From Herpetosiphonaceae bacterium (GTDB lineage: Bacteria; Chloroflexota; Chloroflexia; Chloroflexales; Herpetosiphonaceae), in assembly GCA_026003835.1 (NCBI GenBank), contig BPHZ01000005.1, forward strand, positions 1 through 64,000: a stretch of DNA of 64,000 nucleotides, given 5' to 3'. Both the position numbers and the translations under genes were made by a program. Below, in pieces: positions 20,498-31,074 of this stretch (position 1 is its first letter; the number at the start of each line of letters is the position of its first letter). Below the pieces are notes generated by a model. The model saw only the letters and a program-made list of their open reading frames with translations. It ran no database searches and had not been told where the DNA came from.

Positions 20498-22056
20498 TGG
20501 CTCAGGCCAGTCCCTTCCGCGATATGGCCATGCTTGGCAGCGATGATCCGAATGCCCGCGAGCATCAACAGTCACTTCTTACCTTTATCAGCCTGGGAAT
20601 CGCCGGCGTCTCGCTTGTGATCGTGGTGGCGCTGGCCGTCCTGCGGTGGCGTTACGGGATCTCCGATCTCAAGTGGCTCATGATGGTCGCGGCCTTTGGT
20701 ATCCCGGTGGGTGGTGTCGGTTTCTATCTGGCAAGGCGATCCTATGTCGAACGGGCGGCGCAAGTAGATGCCATCGGTTTGACGCTGATGATGCTCTCGG
20801 CGACACATACCTTTGAGGGGATCAATGGCCCGCTGCCGTTTGTCGGCGCCGTCATTATCCTGGCGATTGGCCTGCTCGGCAGCAGAGGGCTGGCGTTGAC
20901 GGTGGGCTCGATCAGCGCACTGGGCTATATTTTCCTGTTCCTTCTGGAGCTGTTCAATATCTGGCCTCCTATTCAGATCGAGGTGCAGAACCCCCAGGCT
21001 GCCGTGCTTTATTCCGGTATCCTGCTGGTTGGAACCCTGGGTATTGTGATCTATCTGTCGATCTTCTTCGCCACCTCGCTGCGCCGCAGCGTTGAACTTG
21101 CCCGCGAGCGTACAAGCCAGATCGTGGCGACCAACGAGCAGCTGATGGAGAAGAATCTGCTGCAGATCGAGCTCGGCAGCCAGCTCAGCAGCGCTGCCGC
21201 CCAGGTCTCGGCGGCCTCACAGCAGCAGGCCAGCGGAGCTACGGAGCAGGCATCAGCAGTCAGCCAGGTGTCCTCAACCATCGAAGAGTTAGGCTACACC
21301 GCCCGGCAGATCGCTCTTTCCGCCGACCAGGTACGCGAGGCGGCCCAGCAGACGCTTGATAGCCTGGGCCAGGGCCAGCAGGCGGTCGATGAGAGTATTA
21401 GAGGTATGGAGCGCATCAAGGCGCGCGTGCAGGATGTGGCGACGCGTGTGTTGGGGCTTGGCGAGCGCTCACAGCAGATCGGCGAGATTATCGACCTGAT
21501 CGACGATATTGCCGATGAGACGCACCTGCTGGCGCTTAACGCCGCGATTGAGGCGGCTGGCGCAGGCGAGCACGGTCGCCGCTTTGCCGTCGTCGCCGCG
21601 GAGGTCAAGAATCTGGCTAACCGGGCGCTCAACGCCGCCCGTGAGGTCAAAGGCGTGATCGCTGAGATCCAGACCGCTACAAACTCGTCGGTGATGGCGA
21701 CAGAAGAGAGCGTTAAAGAGGTTGAGAAGGGGCTTGAGCTGGCCCGTCGCGCCGGCGAGGTGATGGATATGGTGCTGATGATGGCCGAGCGGACCGCCAG
21801 CGCCGCCCAGGAGATTAGCCTGGCTACCTCGCAGCAGCAGACGGCCAGCGAGCAGGTTGTCGAAACGATGCGCGAGATCGCCGAGGTGTCGCGCCAGGCT
21901 GCCGCCGGCAGCAGGCAGATGGCACAGGCGGCGGCAACGTTGACGGCTATCGCTGAGCGGCTCCATGGTATTGCCTCCGCCGATGTCGTACAGCAGCCAG
22001 CTGTAAACGGCCGCGAGCGCGAGCTACGCGAACACGAACTCTATGTCCGATCTTGA
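20497..22056 (+). CDS. Methyl-accepting chemotaxis protein with membrane-embedded N-terminus
   Basis: 519 residues. The N-terminal ~200 residues hold about six membrane segments with short loops, so no periplasmic ligand domain and no clear HAMP is present. The rest is a cytoplasmic MCP coiled coil. The tip reads [20 protein letters not shown], followed by [20 protein letters not shown], the CheA/CheW contact region (the family usually has DQTNLLALNA; here [10 protein letters not shown]). Gln/Glu-rich EQASA and AQQT segments could be methylation sites for the CheR and CheB nearby. The sensed signal may be membrane state or an internal cue (inference). The stop lies 14 bases inside cheA. Confidence 0.88.
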   Translation: MAQASPFRDMAMLGSDDPNAREHQQSLLTFISLGIAGVSLVIVVALAVLRWRYGISDLKWLMMVAAFGIPVGGVGFYLARRSYVERAAQVDAIGLTLMMLSATHTFEGINGPLPFVGAVIILAIGLLGSRGLALTVGSISALGYIFLFLLELFNIWPPIQIEVQNPQAAVLYSGILLVGTLGIVIYLSIFFATSLRRSVELARERTSQIVATNEQLMEKNLLQIELGSQLSSAAAQVSAASQQQASGATEQASAVSQVSSTIEELGYTARQIALSADQVREAAQQTLDSLGQGQQAVDESIRGMERIKARVQDVATRVLGLGERSQQIGEIIDLIDDIADETHLLALNAAIEAAGAGEHGRRFAVVAAEVKNLANRALNAAREVKGVIAEIQTATNSSVMATEESVKEVEKGLELARRAGEVMDMVLMMAERTASAAQEISLATSQQQTASEQVVETMREIAEVSRQAAAGSRQMAQAAATLTAIAERLHGIASADVVQQPAVNGRERELREHELYVRS

Positions 22057-24385
22057 TCTCAGCGCCTTTTTTGGGCAGTTTCGCGATGAGACTGCCGATA
22101 ATGTCCGCCGCCTTATCGACGGCCTGCTGGTCCTTGAGCGTCAGCCCGGCGATCGGCCAACGCTCGATGGGATCTTTCGCGCTGTTCACACCATTAAAGG
22201 CTCTGCCCGTATGCTCGGCCTTGCCGAGGCCGGTAAGCTGGCCCATACGATGGAGTCGGTGCTGGGCGAGATGCGTGCCGGTCAGCTTTCCCTGACGCGC
22301 GAGCTCAATGACCTGCTGCTGGCCGGCGGTGATATGCTGTTGGCGATGGCTACTGCCGTTGCCAGTGGAACGAAGGTCGATGCTGATGTCGATCGGATTG
22401 TGGCAGCCCTGGAGGCTGCCAGCGCCATGTCTGGACATGGCGCTCCTGCGCCCGTCGCACCAGCACCGCCTCCCCCAGCATCAGCGCGGGCTGATGTCTC
22501 GCCGGCTATCCGGCCTCCATCCTCCTCACCGCCGGCTTCGACGCCGTCTGCGCCTGGGGTATCATCTGGAGGTTCGACGCCAAAGCCCGCGCCAGTGGCC
22601 GTTGCTCGACCGGAGGCGCAGCGCGCTGGCGTCCCGCCGTCTCCGCCGCCGGTGTCCAGACCCACTGTGCGTGTCCGTGTCGATCGTCTCGACCGGCTGC
22701 TTAATACGACCGGCGAGCTAGTAGTCAGTCGGCAGATCGATCGCGAACATCAATCCGCGCTTGACGAACTTGTGCGCCTCGCCATTCGCCAGCGACGCCT
22801 GCTGCTGGCCCTCACCAGCGAGGTGCGGCTGCTTGACGGGCAGTCCTCTGTGCGACAGACTGTCGATGCGCTGTTGAATCAGTTACTCAATGGCAGCGAG
22901 CGCGTAGAGCAGCGCCTGAGGACGGTGAACGAGGAGTGGGCTGCCCACACCGCACGCGTAGCGACCCTGGTGGATGATCTGGAGGCGGAGGTGATGGCGA
23001 CGCGGCTCCAGCCCATTGCCGGCCTCTTCGCCCCGATACCACGCGCCGTCCGTGAACTTGCCCGCGCCCTTGGCCGCGAGGTGGAGCTTGTCATCGAAGG
23101 CGAGGCCACTGAAGCTGACCGGAAGATCATTGAGTCGCTGGGCGAGGCGCTGCTGCATATGGTCCGCAACGCGATCGATCATGGTCTGGAGCCGCCTGAG
23201 GAGCGGCTGAAGGTAGGGAAACCTGCCCAGGGAACGCTGCGCTTGAGTGCCCACGCCCACAGCGGCCAGGTCTACATCACCGTCGCCGATGATGGGCGAG
23301 GAATGGACTCCGCCGCGATTCGTGCTTCCGCTGTTCGGAAAGGGATGATCAGCGCCGAAGATGCGGCGTTGCTCGGCGATGAGGAGGCGCTGGAGCTGAT
23401 TTTCCAGCCCGGCTTCAGCACCAGCACAATGATTACCGATATCTCCGGCCGGGGTGTGGGGCTCGATGTCGTTCGCTCTGTGGTGACCGAGCTTGGCGGA
23501 CGAGTGGAGATCAGCTCGGAGCTCGGCAAGGGTACCGCGATCTCACTGGTGCTGCCGCTCACACTGCTGACCGCGCGTGTGATAATCGTCGGCGTTGCCG
23601 GGCAGATGTATGCCATTCCCTCCTCGGCATGCCTGGGCGGTCTGCGCATTCCTGCCAGTAGTGTCGCGACCGTCGAGGGACGGCCGATGGTTGAGGTGCA
23701 GGACCGAACCGCCCCACTTGTCTCGCTCGCCGATTTGCTCAGGATCCCATCTCGGCAGCAGGAGCGCTCTTTGCTCCACGCTGTGCTGATCGGCTCGCAT
23801 GGGCGACCGCTGGCGCTGCTGGTTGATGATCTGCTCGACGAGCGTGAGGTTGTGATCAAATCGTTGGGGCCTCTGCTGGCCGGACAGCGCTTCTGTAACG
23901 GTGCGATCATCCTCGGCGATGGGCGGGTAGCCCTCTTGCTGAATACCGCCACGCTGCTGGATCAGGCGCGCGAAAGCCGTAGCCGCCTGGCTTCGCGTGC
24001 TGAGCAGCCGCTACGGCCCCCGCGTCTGCTGGTTGCCGAAGACTCGTTTATGACACGTGAGCTGATTCGGTCGATTCTTCAATCTGCAGGCTATGAGGTT
24101 GAGACTGCTGTTGATGGGCTTGCGGCCCTTGACAAACTGCGGGCCGGAACCTACGATCTCCTCGTAAGCGATGTCGAGATGCCGCACCTGACGGGGTACG
24201 AGCTGACGAGCAGAGTCCGCGAGGAGTTAGGGTTCCGCGATCTCCCGGTGATCCTTATTACAAGTCTGTCTCGCGAAGAGGATCGACGCCGGGGGCTTCT
24301 GGCAGGCGCGCAGGCCTATATTGTTAAGAGCCAGTTTGATCAGAGCAATTTGCTGGAGACCATCCGCCAGCTTCTAGGCCGCTGA
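22043..24385 (+). CDS. cheA: Hybrid chemotaxis histidine kinase CheA with C-terminal receiver
   Basis: 780 residues. The Hpt domain has [13 protein letters not shown] (phospho-His at about residue 49). A Pro/Ser/Ala linker covers 130-215. A helical dimerisation part is followed by the HATPase ([19 protein letters not shown] and GRGVGLDVV, about 375-480). A CheW-like domain (about 510-640) precedes a full receiver domain (from about 660) with acidic pair AED, phospho-Asp in LLVSDVEMP and switch Lys in YIVKSQ. CheA-REC fusions are usual in non-flagellar systems for pili or development. It overlaps the receptor gene and lies 9 bp before a separate CheY. Confidence 0.95.
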   Translation: MSDLDLSAFFGQFRDETADNVRRLIDGLLVLERQPGDRPTLDGIFRAVHTIKGSARMLGLAEAGKLAHTMESVLGEMRAGQLSLTRELNDLLLAGGDMLLAMATAVASGTKVDADVDRIVAALEAASAMSGHGAPAPVAPAPPPPASARADVSPAIRPPSSSPPASTPSAPGVSSGGSTPKPAPVAVARPEAQRAGVPPSPPPVSRPTVRVRVDRLDRLLNTTGELVVSRQIDREHQSALDELVRLAIRQRRLLLALTSEVRLLDGQSSVRQTVDALLNQLLNGSERVEQRLRTVNEEWAAHTARVATLVDDLEAEVMATRLQPIAGLFAPIPRAVRELARALGREVELVIEGEATEADRKIIESLGEALLHMVRNAIDHGLEPPEERLKVGKPAQGTLRLSAHAHSGQVYITVADDGRGMDSAAIRASAVRKGMISAEDAALLGDEEALELIFQPGFSTSTMITDISGRGVGLDVVRSVVTELGGRVEISSELGKGTAISLVLPLTLLTARVIIVGVAGQMYAIPSSACLGGLRIPASSVATVEGRPMVEVQDRTAPLVSLADLLRIPSRQQERSLLHAVLIGSHGRPLALLVDDLLDEREVVIKSLGPLLAGQRFCNGAIILGDGRVALLLNTATLLDQARESRSRLASRAEQPLRPPRLLVAEDSFMTRELIRSILQSAGYEVETAVDGLAALDKLRAGTYDLLVSDVEMPHLTGYELTSRVREELGFRDLPVILITSLSREEDRRRGLLAGAQAYIVKSQFDQSNLLETIRQLLGR

Positions 24386-24394
24386 GGGGGTGTT

Positions 24395-24757
24395 ATGGCC
24401 GAGCGTATCCTCGTCGTCGACGATAGCAAGTTGGTGACCGATATTGTCAAGATGCGGCTTGAGATGTACGGCTACTCCGTTGAACTGGCCCATACCGGGG
24501 AGGAGGCCCTTGCAATGATCGAGGACTCACCTCCCGATCTGGTTGTGTTGGACATCCAGATGCCCGGTATCGATGGCTATGAGGTCTGCCGCAGGCTGCG
24601 TAATAACCCGCTTTACGAGGCGCTGCCGATCATTATGCTCACATCGATGGACGATAAACGCGCGGGCTTTGAGGCTGGCGTCGATGACTATCTCAACAAA
24701 GATCTCGACCTGCTCGATCTGCCGAATCGTGTCAGGCTCTTGCTCGGTATGCAATAG
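24395..24757 (+). CDS. CheY-like single-domain response regulator
   Basis: 120 residues, receiver domain only: ILVVDDSKLVTDIV (acidic pair), phospho-Asp in LVVLDIQMPGIDGYE, Thr in IMLTSMD and Lys in YLNKDLD. With no DNA-binding or enzyme domain it most likely relays phosphate from CheA to a motility or switch protein. It follows cheA by 9 bp with a GAGGGGG ribosome site. Confidence 0.92.
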   Translation: MAERILVVDDSKLVTDIVKMRLEMYGYSVELAHTGEEALAMIEDSPPDLVVLDIQMPGIDGYEVCRRLRNNPLYEALPIIMLTSMDDKRAGFEAGVDDYLNKDLDLLDLPNRVRLLLGMQ

Positions 24758-24875
24758 GGGATCACTGTTCGGCATCTGTCCGCGGCGCTCTACCAGCCCA
24801 TCGCCTTAGCCGGCAGCCGGGCCTGTCGGGTCGCCAGCCCTGTACATTCACATAGCTGCTAGTGGTCGAAATCAT

Positions 24876-25946
24876 ATGATACGCGTGCTGATCGTCGATG
24901 ATTCTTCCCTGGCACGGCGCGTTCTTCGCGAGCTGCTGAGCAGCGATCCCTCGATTGAGGTTGTGGGCGAGGCAAGCGATGGGCAGGAAGCGATTTCGAA
25001 AGTAATCGCACTCCGGCCTGATGTCGTCACGATGGATGTGCGCATGCCCGTGCTCGATGGGCTGGCCGCGACCGAGCAGATCATGGCCTACCACCCAACC
25101 AGGATTCTGGCGATTACCTCGCTGGTATCCCAACGCGAAATCAATGTCGGCTTCCAGATGCTGGGAGCCGGGGCCCTCGATGTGATGGACAAGCCTGCCT
25201 CGCTGCGCGGCCCTGAGCTGGAGCGCATGCGCCGCGAGTTGATCGAGCGCGTTAAGCTGCTCTCTCGTGTGCGCGTGGTCACGCACCTGCGTGGCCGGCG
25301 GACACGCAGTCTGCCCACGCCGACGATTGTGCCGGCCTTGAGCGGCGGAGTTCGCAGCAGCCGCCCTGTCGTGGTTATTGGCGCCTCCACCGGCGGTCCG
25401 AAGGCGCTTCAGACTGTTCTCGCGGGGCTGCCAAAGGATTTTCCGGCCCCTATCGTTGTTGTGCAGCATATTGCTGAGGGCTTTGTGGCTGGGATGGTTG
25501 AATGGCTCTCCGCGACCTGCCGGCTGCCGATCGTCCTGGCGCGCCACGGTCAGCGCCTTCAGTCTGGGGAGGTCGTCGTGGCTTCCGATGGGATGCACCT
25601 GCTGGTCGATGAGGAGCAGCGGGTGATTCAAACCGATCTGCCGCAGACGCCGCAGCGTCCTTCTGTCGATGTAACGATGGAGAGCGTGGCTCAATCGGTC
25701 GGCCGGCGCGCAATCGGCGTCCTGCTCACAGGGATGGGTCGCGACGGCGCGCTGGGGATGGCAGCAATCCGTCGCGCCGGTGGATATACAATCGCTCAGG
25801 ATGAGGCGACATCGGCAATCTTCGGTATGCCGAAGGCGGCCATCGAGATGGGCGCCGTCGTCGAGGTTCTTCCTGTGGAACAGATTGCGCCGGCGCTGCT
25901 GGTTCGTCTGGGCGCCGAACAGCGGGCGCCTACATCTTCGCCTTAA
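24876..25946 (+). CDS. cheB: Chemotaxis methylesterase CheB
   Basis: 356 residues: N-terminal receiver (VLIVDDSSLARRVLRELL, phospho-Asp in VVTMDVRMPVLDG), linker, and C-terminal methylesterase (from about 165). The esterase has the catalytic Ser in GASTGGPKAL, His in VVQHIAEGF and Asp in LTGMGRDGALGM. It removes methyl groups from receptor glutamates, resetting receptor gain together with the CheR encoded next. The 118-bp gap before it is the longest before the last gene of the cluster. Confidence 0.95.
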   Translation: MIRVLIVDDSSLARRVLRELLSSDPSIEVVGEASDGQEAISKVIALRPDVVTMDVRMPVLDGLAATEQIMAYHPTRILAITSLVSQREINVGFQMLGAGALDVMDKPASLRGPELERMRRELIERVKLLSRVRVVTHLRGRRTRSLPTPTIVPALSGGVRSSRPVVVIGASTGGPKALQTVLAGLPKDFPAPIVVVQHIAEGFVAGMVEWLSATCRLPIVLARHGQRLQSGEVVVASDGMHLLVDEEQRVIQTDLPQTPQRPSVDVTMESVAQSVGRRAIGVLLTGMGRDGALGMAAIRRAGGYTIAQDEATSAIFGMPKAAIEMGAVVEVLPVEQIAPALLVRLGAEQRAPTSSP

Positions 25947-25970
25947 TATCAGCGTACTACGTGAGTGGCT

Positions 25971-27468
25971 ATGAGCGGGCTGACACGACCATTTCTTGAG
26001 ATCCGCAACAGGCTGGCAGCGCGCTGCGGCCTCTATCTTGATGAGAGCCGCGTGCCACAGCTGACCAAAGCTGTAGCTGATCGTATGGCAGCCCGCCAGC
26101 TCTCCCATGTGTCGGACTATGATCAGCTGCTGCGATCGGAGGAGGGCGCTGAGGAGCTGCGCCTGCTTGCGGAGCTGCTGGTCAACCACGAAACCTTCTT
26201 CTTCCGCAACAGGCCGCATTTTCGCGCGCTGCGCGAGAGCATTCTCCCTGAGTTGCACCAGCGCTACCCTGCTGGTCGCCCGATCCGCTGCTGGAGCGCC
26301 GGCTGCTCGACCGGCGAAGAGCCCTACTCACTGGCTATTACTGCCCTTGAGGTTTTCGGTATGCCGCCGGTCAGGACGACGAAGATCTGTGCTACAGATA
26401 TCAGCCTCCCTGCCCTCCAGCGGGCAACAGCCGGCGTCTATCGCGGCCGTTCGTTGACTAACGTGACACCTACACAGCTTGCCACCTACTTCCAACCGGC
26501 GGAGGGCGGGTATCGCGTGCGCCCAGAGGTGCAGTCGCTGATCACATTCCAGCAGCTCAACTTGCTCGATCCCTTCCCGGCCTGGGCAAAAGGTATCGAT
26601 CTCATTTTCTGCCAGAATGTCACCATCTACTTCCAGCTCGCCACCAGCAGGGAGCTGATCAGCCGTTTCTACGATGCGCTCGCCGACGGCGGCTATCTCT
26701 TTCTGGGTTTCTCGGAGACGCTCTGGGGTATTTTCGATCGCTTCGAGACTGTAGAGCTCGACGGCGCCTTCGCTTATAGAAAAAATGTCCAGCACAGCGC
26801 TGCGCGGCCCGCACCCAAGGTCAAGAAACCTGAGCCGCCCCCCCCCCATGTCCGGTCGGCCGTCACCATCTCGCGGCGCACGATCGACGACGCCGGAGAG
26901 TCCCCGCCCACCGTCTCCACCCAGTCCGGCGCCGCCAGGGATGCAGTCCAGCGACGTGGCGGCTATCCTGGAGCGAGCGCGAGCGCTGCGTGCCGCCGGC
27001 CAGCAGCTGCCGGCGCTGGAGGAGCTGCGGCGGGTTCCGCCTGCCGCTGCCGAGATCCCTGCGGTGCTGGCTCTTGTCGCCTGGCTTCATGCCGATCTCG
27101 GGCAGTGGGATCAGGCGGCCGCTGAGGCGCGTCGCTCACTTGAGCTTGATGTCTTACAGGAGGACGCGCATCTTCTGCTGGGTGTGCTGGATATGCAAAA
27201 CGGAAACTGGACCGATGCCGCCGCACATTTTGAGCGGGCGCTCTATCTCAACTCCGCTTCACCCGTAACATCGTTCTACCTGGCGGAATGCTACCGGCAG
27301 CTTGGGCGTAAGGATCAGGCGGCCCGCGAGTATCGCAATACGTTACGGAAACTTGAGGGACGGATGGAGACCGAGCTTATCGATGGCGTGACCGTAAGCT
27401 GGTTGCGCGAGAGTTGTAGGCGCTGGTTGACGGATATGGCGCCGCAACCCTCTACAATCGGACGGTGA
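25971..27468 (+). CDS. cheR: Chemotaxis methyltransferase CheR with TPR tail, frame broken at a C10 tract
   Basis: The CheR part (about residues 1-275) has the N-terminal helical domain, the SAM motif CWSAGCSTGEEPYSLAI and the FCQNVTIYF active-site strand. After KKPEPPPP the frame shifts at ten C (26838-26847). With nine C it runs through a Pro/Ser linker into TPR repeats (VLALVAWLHADLGQWDQAA, AHLLLGVLDMQNGNWTDAAA, SFYLAECYRQLGRKDQAA). The joined protein has about 498 residues. CheR-TPR proteins are typical of alternative chemosensory systems, where the TPR binds partners. The stop overlaps the next start (GTGA). The C tract may be a sequencing error or a length-variable switch. Confidence 0.88.
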
Positions 27469-28574
27469 TCAGCATGGCCTCTCGGCGCTACAGGGGGAAG
27501 ATAAGCAGTACGCTCGCAGAGCACGCCAGCCGGTGCTCCTGGCGTGTGAAACGAGTACAGCTGCCACAGCAGCCGGCCACGCCTGCTGTCGATCAGCAGC
27601 GACAGAGCGAGCTGGAGGAGGATCTGCGCCTGGCGCGCGACCTTCAGCAGGGTTTGTTGCTTGAAGCTGTTCCCCGTCTGCCGGGCTGGGAGATGAGCGC
27701 TGTCTCTCTGCCTGCCCGCGAACTCGGCGGTGATCTCTATGATTTTGTCCCTGTTCCGACGAGCTGTCAGGGGATCATGATCGGCGATGTGAGCGGTAAA
27801 GGGCTGCCTGCGGCGCTGCGTATGGCGGTGGCCCGGACGCTGTTTCGCCAGGAGGCCCGGCGCGGACGATCGCCCGGCGAGACGCTCAGCATGGTCAACC
27901 GCATGCTGATTGAGGAGATCCCGCACGGCATGGTTACCATGCTCTACGCCGTGATCAATACCAGGACAGGCGAAGTCAGCCTCGCCAACGCCGGCCATAA
28001 CTATCCCATCCTGATGAACGGTACATTGCATGAGCTGGAGATCTCCGGTCTACCGTTGGGTGTGATGGACGATGAACGTTATGAGGAGCGGCGAACCATC
28101 CTGCAGCCCGGCAATACCGCCATCTTCTATACCGATGGAATCGTTGAGGCCGAGAATGCCGAGGGGGAGATTTTCGGCTTCGAGCGCCTGGCGCAGCTGC
28201 TGGTCGAGCACGCCGATCTCAAGCCGCGCGCGCTGATGGCGCGAATCCTCGCCGATGTTCGGAGCTGGAGCGGCGCTCGCTCTCAGGCCGATGATTTGAC
28301 GATGGTGCTGATCCGGCGCAGGCTGGCGACGCTGGGTGAGGAGATTCGCAGTGTCGTCGGCGATGTCCTGGGAGCGGAGCAGGCAGGCGCCTTGTGGGAG
28401 AATATTAATCTTCCGCCTCTCGACGCGCCGGTTGAAGAGTGGTACACTGGATTGAAGCGGCTGAGCGAGGCAGTGCAGGCTCTGGCCGGACGTGGTATTG
28501 CCCGTGAGCTCCAGCAGCAGCTCCGGTTAGTCATCGAGGAGTATCGCATAGCCGCCACGCCCCCTGAGGGCTGA
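27465..28574 (+). CDS. SpoIIE/RsbU-type PP2C serine phosphatase
   Basis: 369 residues. A basic N-terminal segment is followed by a helical linker (LEEDLRLARDLQQGLL, the usual entry into RsbU-type domains). The PP2C-SpoIIE domain follows with metal ligands in ELGGDLYDF, GDVSGKGLPAAL and the final DDLTMVLI. An extra ~80-residue helical C-terminus follows (GAEQAGALWENINLPP to the end). These enzymes dephosphorylate STAS anti-anti-sigma proteins, and a STAS protein and a matching kinase are encoded 1.6-3 kb downstream. There is no receiver domain, so input from CheA/CheY would have to be by protein contact. GTG 27465 overlaps the cheR stop; ATG 27474 is the alternative. Confidence 0.9.
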   Translation: MISMASRRYRGKISSTLAEHASRCSWRVKRVQLPQQPATPAVDQQRQSELEEDLRLARDLQQGLLLEAVPRLPGWEMSAVSLPARELGGDLYDFVPVPTSCQGIMIGDVSGKGLPAALRMAVARTLFRQEARRGRSPGETLSMVNRMLIEEIPHGMVTMLYAVINTRTGEVSLANAGHNYPILMNGTLHELEISGLPLGVMDDERYEERRTILQPGNTAIFYTDGIVEAENAEGEIFGFERLAQLLVEHADLKPRALMARILADVRSWSGARSQADDLTMVLIRRRLATLGEEIRSVVGDVLGAEQAGALWENINLPPLDAPVEEWYTGLKRLSEAVQALAGRGIARELQQQLRLVIEEYRIAATPPEG

Positions 28575-28590
28575 TACTGAGAAGAGCACC

Positions 28591-30153
28591 ATGGCGACGG
28601 TTGAACCTCTCATCTTCATGCCGTTGGATCTCGATACCTTCTCCGGAAGCGAGCGCTTTATGGCGGGCACGCGGCTCGGCGCTGCCTTCGGACGTGGTAT
28701 CAAAGCCTATCTTTCCGCAAAGTATACCGAGGCCATTGAGCATTTCAAGACAGCCCTGATTGCGGCCTATGTCGAGGGTGATGAGCGCTCACAGATCTAC
28801 GATCGTGAGCGGGCCATTATCTACCTCTATATCGGCAATGCCTGGGCTTTTCAAGATGATTGGGAGCAGGCGCTCCGCGAGTACCTGGAGGCGGTTCAGA
28901 CAGATCCTCAGCTCTCCGAGGCGCACTATAACCTGGGCGTCGCTTTTGCGGCGCTTGGTCAGATCGATAAGGCGATCGCCGCCTTTAAGGAGGCGCTGGA
29001 ACATAATAACCAGCTCTACGAGGCGCATTTCGCCCTGGGCCGCGTCTATCAACGGCTTGACGATGCCGGCCGCGCGTACATCCACTACACCTCGGCGCGC
29101 GAAGCCCGGCCGCAGGCAGGCGAGCCGCTCTACTATATGGGTCTGATGCACCAGGCCCACGGCGCTCACGAGCTGGCCCAGCGCTGCTTCGCCGAGGCGC
29201 TGCGCGTCGAGCCGACCTTCGTCTCTCCGGCGATGGCTGATCAGTCTGAGGTGCTGGTCAGTAAGTCCGATCAGGAGGTCATCGCCTGGTACTATCGCCT
29301 GAGTGAGGATCTGAAGAGCCAGGGCTACGAGGAGGAGGCGGAGCGCATCTATCGGGCGCTGCTGCAGTGGCGACCACAGGAGTATCGCGCTCACTACCTG
29401 CTTGGTAATCTGCTGGCGCGCAGCAGGCGCTTTGAGGCGGCCATGGAGGAGTACAAGCAGATCCCGCCTCAGGATCGCCACTACAGCGATGCGCGTCTGC
29501 GAATTGCCGCCATCCTGCGCTTCGTCAACCGCCACCGCGAGGCGTATGAGGTGCTCTTCGAGACGGCCAAGCTGCGCCCGAACGATGGACAGCTCTTCCT
29601 GCAGATGGGCAAACTGCTGTACGATCTTGAGAAGTATAAAGCCGCCACGCGCGCCTTCGAGCGTGCCGTCCAGCTGCTGCCCAACGATGCCACTGCCCAC
29701 TACCTGCTGGGCTTTATGTACCTGACCCTGGGCCATGAGAATTGGGCGGTGAATGTCTGGCGTCGCGCTGTCGACCTGGCGCCGCACGTTCAGTCGCTGC
29801 GCTATGACCTGGGCTATATTTATGTCCGCCGCCGGCGCTACGACCTGGCAGCGAAGGAATTCTCTCAAGTGCTGCTCCAATGGCCTGACGACGTCGAGAC
29901 GACGTTTATGCTGGGCCTGTGTTACAAAGAGATGATGGACCCGGCTCAGGCGATCCCGCTGTTCGAAAAGGTGCTCCGGCGCAACCCGCGCCATGCGCAG
30001 GCCCTCTACTATCTGGGAGCCTGCTACCTGCAGGTCGGAAATACCTCGCTGGGGAAGGCGTACCTGCGCCGCTACGAGCATCTGGTGCGGCAGATGCCTG
30101 CGCCACAGCAGCGTAAGCTTCCACTCCATACAGGCACTGGAGGTCGCCCGTGA
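28591..30153 (+). CDS. Tetratricopeptide repeat protein
   Basis: 520 residues, no signal peptide or membrane segment. Ten or more TPR units run from about residue 35 to 500. Examples are AHYNLGVAFAALGQIDKAIA, AHYLLGFMYLTLGHENWAVN and ALYYLGACYLQVGNTSLGKA. It forms a long helical scaffold. Its place between the phosphatase and the kinase of the switch module suggests it assembles or positions those proteins. The RsbW-like start lies inside its last codons (GTGA overlap), so it is made in ratio with that kinase. Confidence 0.88.
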   Translation: MATVEPLIFMPLDLDTFSGSERFMAGTRLGAAFGRGIKAYLSAKYTEAIEHFKTALIAAYVEGDERSQIYDRERAIIYLYIGNAWAFQDDWEQALREYLEAVQTDPQLSEAHYNLGVAFAALGQIDKAIAAFKEALEHNNQLYEAHFALGRVYQRLDDAGRAYIHYTSAREARPQAGEPLYYMGLMHQAHGAHELAQRCFAEALRVEPTFVSPAMADQSEVLVSKSDQEVIAWYYRLSEDLKSQGYEEEAERIYRALLQWRPQEYRAHYLLGNLLARSRRFEAAMEEYKQIPPQDRHYSDARLRIAAILRFVNRHREAYEVLFETAKLRPNDGQLFLQMGKLLYDLEKYKAATRAFERAVQLLPNDATAHYLLGFMYLTLGHENWAVNVWRRAVDLAPHVQSLRYDLGYIYVRRRRYDLAAKEFSQVLLQWPDDVETTFMLGLCYKEMMDPAQAIPLFEKVLRRNPRHAQALYYLGACYLQVGNTSLGKAYLRRYEHLVRQMPAPQQRKLPLHTGTGGRP

Positions 30154-30575
30154 ATCGTGTTGAAGTCAACATCCCGTCGGATCTCATCTTTGAGCGTGTT
30201 ATCCGCGCCAGTGCCGCAGAACTTGCGGCTCAGATGGGCTTTGCCCCCGAGCGTATCGAAGACCTTAAGCTTGCGCTGAGTGAGGCTGTTACAAATGCGA
30301 TCGAGCATGGCAGCGCCCCAGCGGGCAGCTCCTCGGTCGAGGTTTCGTTTACACTCGATCACGAAAAGCTGGAAGTTACCATCCGCGACCATGGCCGCGG
30401 TGTCGAGCAACTTAACTTTAACCGCCGCGTCGTCGAGGAAGAGAATCTGGATGCCGGCTATCTGCGTGGCTTTGGCCTCTATCTGATCAGCGAGCTGGTT
30501 GATCAGTATGAGGTCGAAAGCTCGCCGAACGGGACGGTGATGACGTTGCGGATCTTTCGCACACATTCGTCTTGA
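30150..30575 (+). CDS. RsbW-like anti-sigma/serine kinase (HATPase)
   Basis: 141 residues, a single GHKL ATPase domain. The N box is LALSEAVTNAIEHG, the G1 box is VTIRDHGRGVE and the G2 loop is GFGLYLISELVD. It matches serine kinases of the RsbW/SpoIIAB kind, which hold a target (often a sigma factor) and phosphorylate a STAS partner on serine. No sigma factor lies in the window, so the target is unknown. GTG 30150 overlaps the TPR stop. Confidence 0.88.
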   Translation: MNRVEVNIPSDLIFERVIRASAAELAAQMGFAPERIEDLKLALSEAVTNAIEHGSAPAGSSSVEVSFTLDHEKLEVTIRDHGRGVEQLNFNRRVVEEENLDAGYLRGFGLYLISELVDQYEVESSPNGTVMTLRIFRTHSS

Positions 30576-30630
30576 TCGCTAAAGCGAGATGACCTACCGC
30601 AAAATGTCATCCATCGTTCATCTCAAGTGA

Positions 30631-30660
30631 TTGAAATGATGCTCGATATTGGCATACTAT
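30631..30660 (+). promoter_or_regulatory. Possible separate promoter for the STAS gene
   Basis: TTGAAA (30631-30636) and TACTAT (30655-30660) with an 18-base spacer lie in the 129-bp gap before the STAS gene. This would let the anti-anti-sigma protein be made independently of the long operon. Confidence 0.4.
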
Positions 30661-30704
30661 AGGCCATGATCGCGGGTCGCAGCAAATAATGGGGAGGAGT
30701 GCTG

Positions 30705-31031
30705 ATGGATACAGTTATCCAACGTGAGGAGCTAGGCGATGTTGCCATCCTCCGCATTACTACCAACAGTGTCGATGCTGTATCGGCTGCAGCTATCGAA
30801 GCCGCCTGCACGACCATGAAACCGATAACGGTGCTTGACTTCGCCGATGTTGCTTTTATCAACTCTGCAGGCATCTCGGTGTTGCTCAAGTTTGTTGTTG
30901 CGGCGCGCAAGTCGGGCTACAAGATTTTCGCAATGAATGTAAGTCCCCATCACCAGAAGATCTTTAAGATGGTCGAGATGACCCGATTTATGCCCGTGAT
31001 CGAGGAGCAGGATCTCGCCGCCTATCGTTAG
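30705..31031 (+). CDS. STAS-domain anti-sigma factor antagonist
   Basis: 108 residues. The core VLDFADVAFINSAGISVLLK carries the Ser-Ala-Gly-Ile site whose serine is the usual phosphorylation target. Unphosphorylated STAS protein binds the kinase and frees the kinase's target; the phosphatase upstream would reactivate it. ATG 30705 lies 6 bases after GGGGAGGAG. It is the last gene of the cluster; a strong terminator follows. Confidence 0.92.
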   Translation: MDTVIQREELGDVAILRITTNSVDAVSAAAIEAACTTMKPITVLDFADVAFINSAGISVLLKFVVAARKSGYKIFAMNVSPHHQKIFKMVEMTRFMPVIEEQDLAAYR

Positions 31032-31074
31032 GCGCCTGCTTGCGCTATTCAAGCATATCTTTCCTGGCCGCGGC

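Noticed and set aside
24762..26258. A 498-codon open frame on the minus strand across cheB and cheR
   Set aside because: Antisense to two well-supported chemotaxis genes, His/Gln-rich low-quality sequence, no ribosome site.
28789..30129. A 446-codon open frame on the minus strand in the TPR gene
   Set aside because: Antisense shadow of the TPR repeats; no domain of its own.
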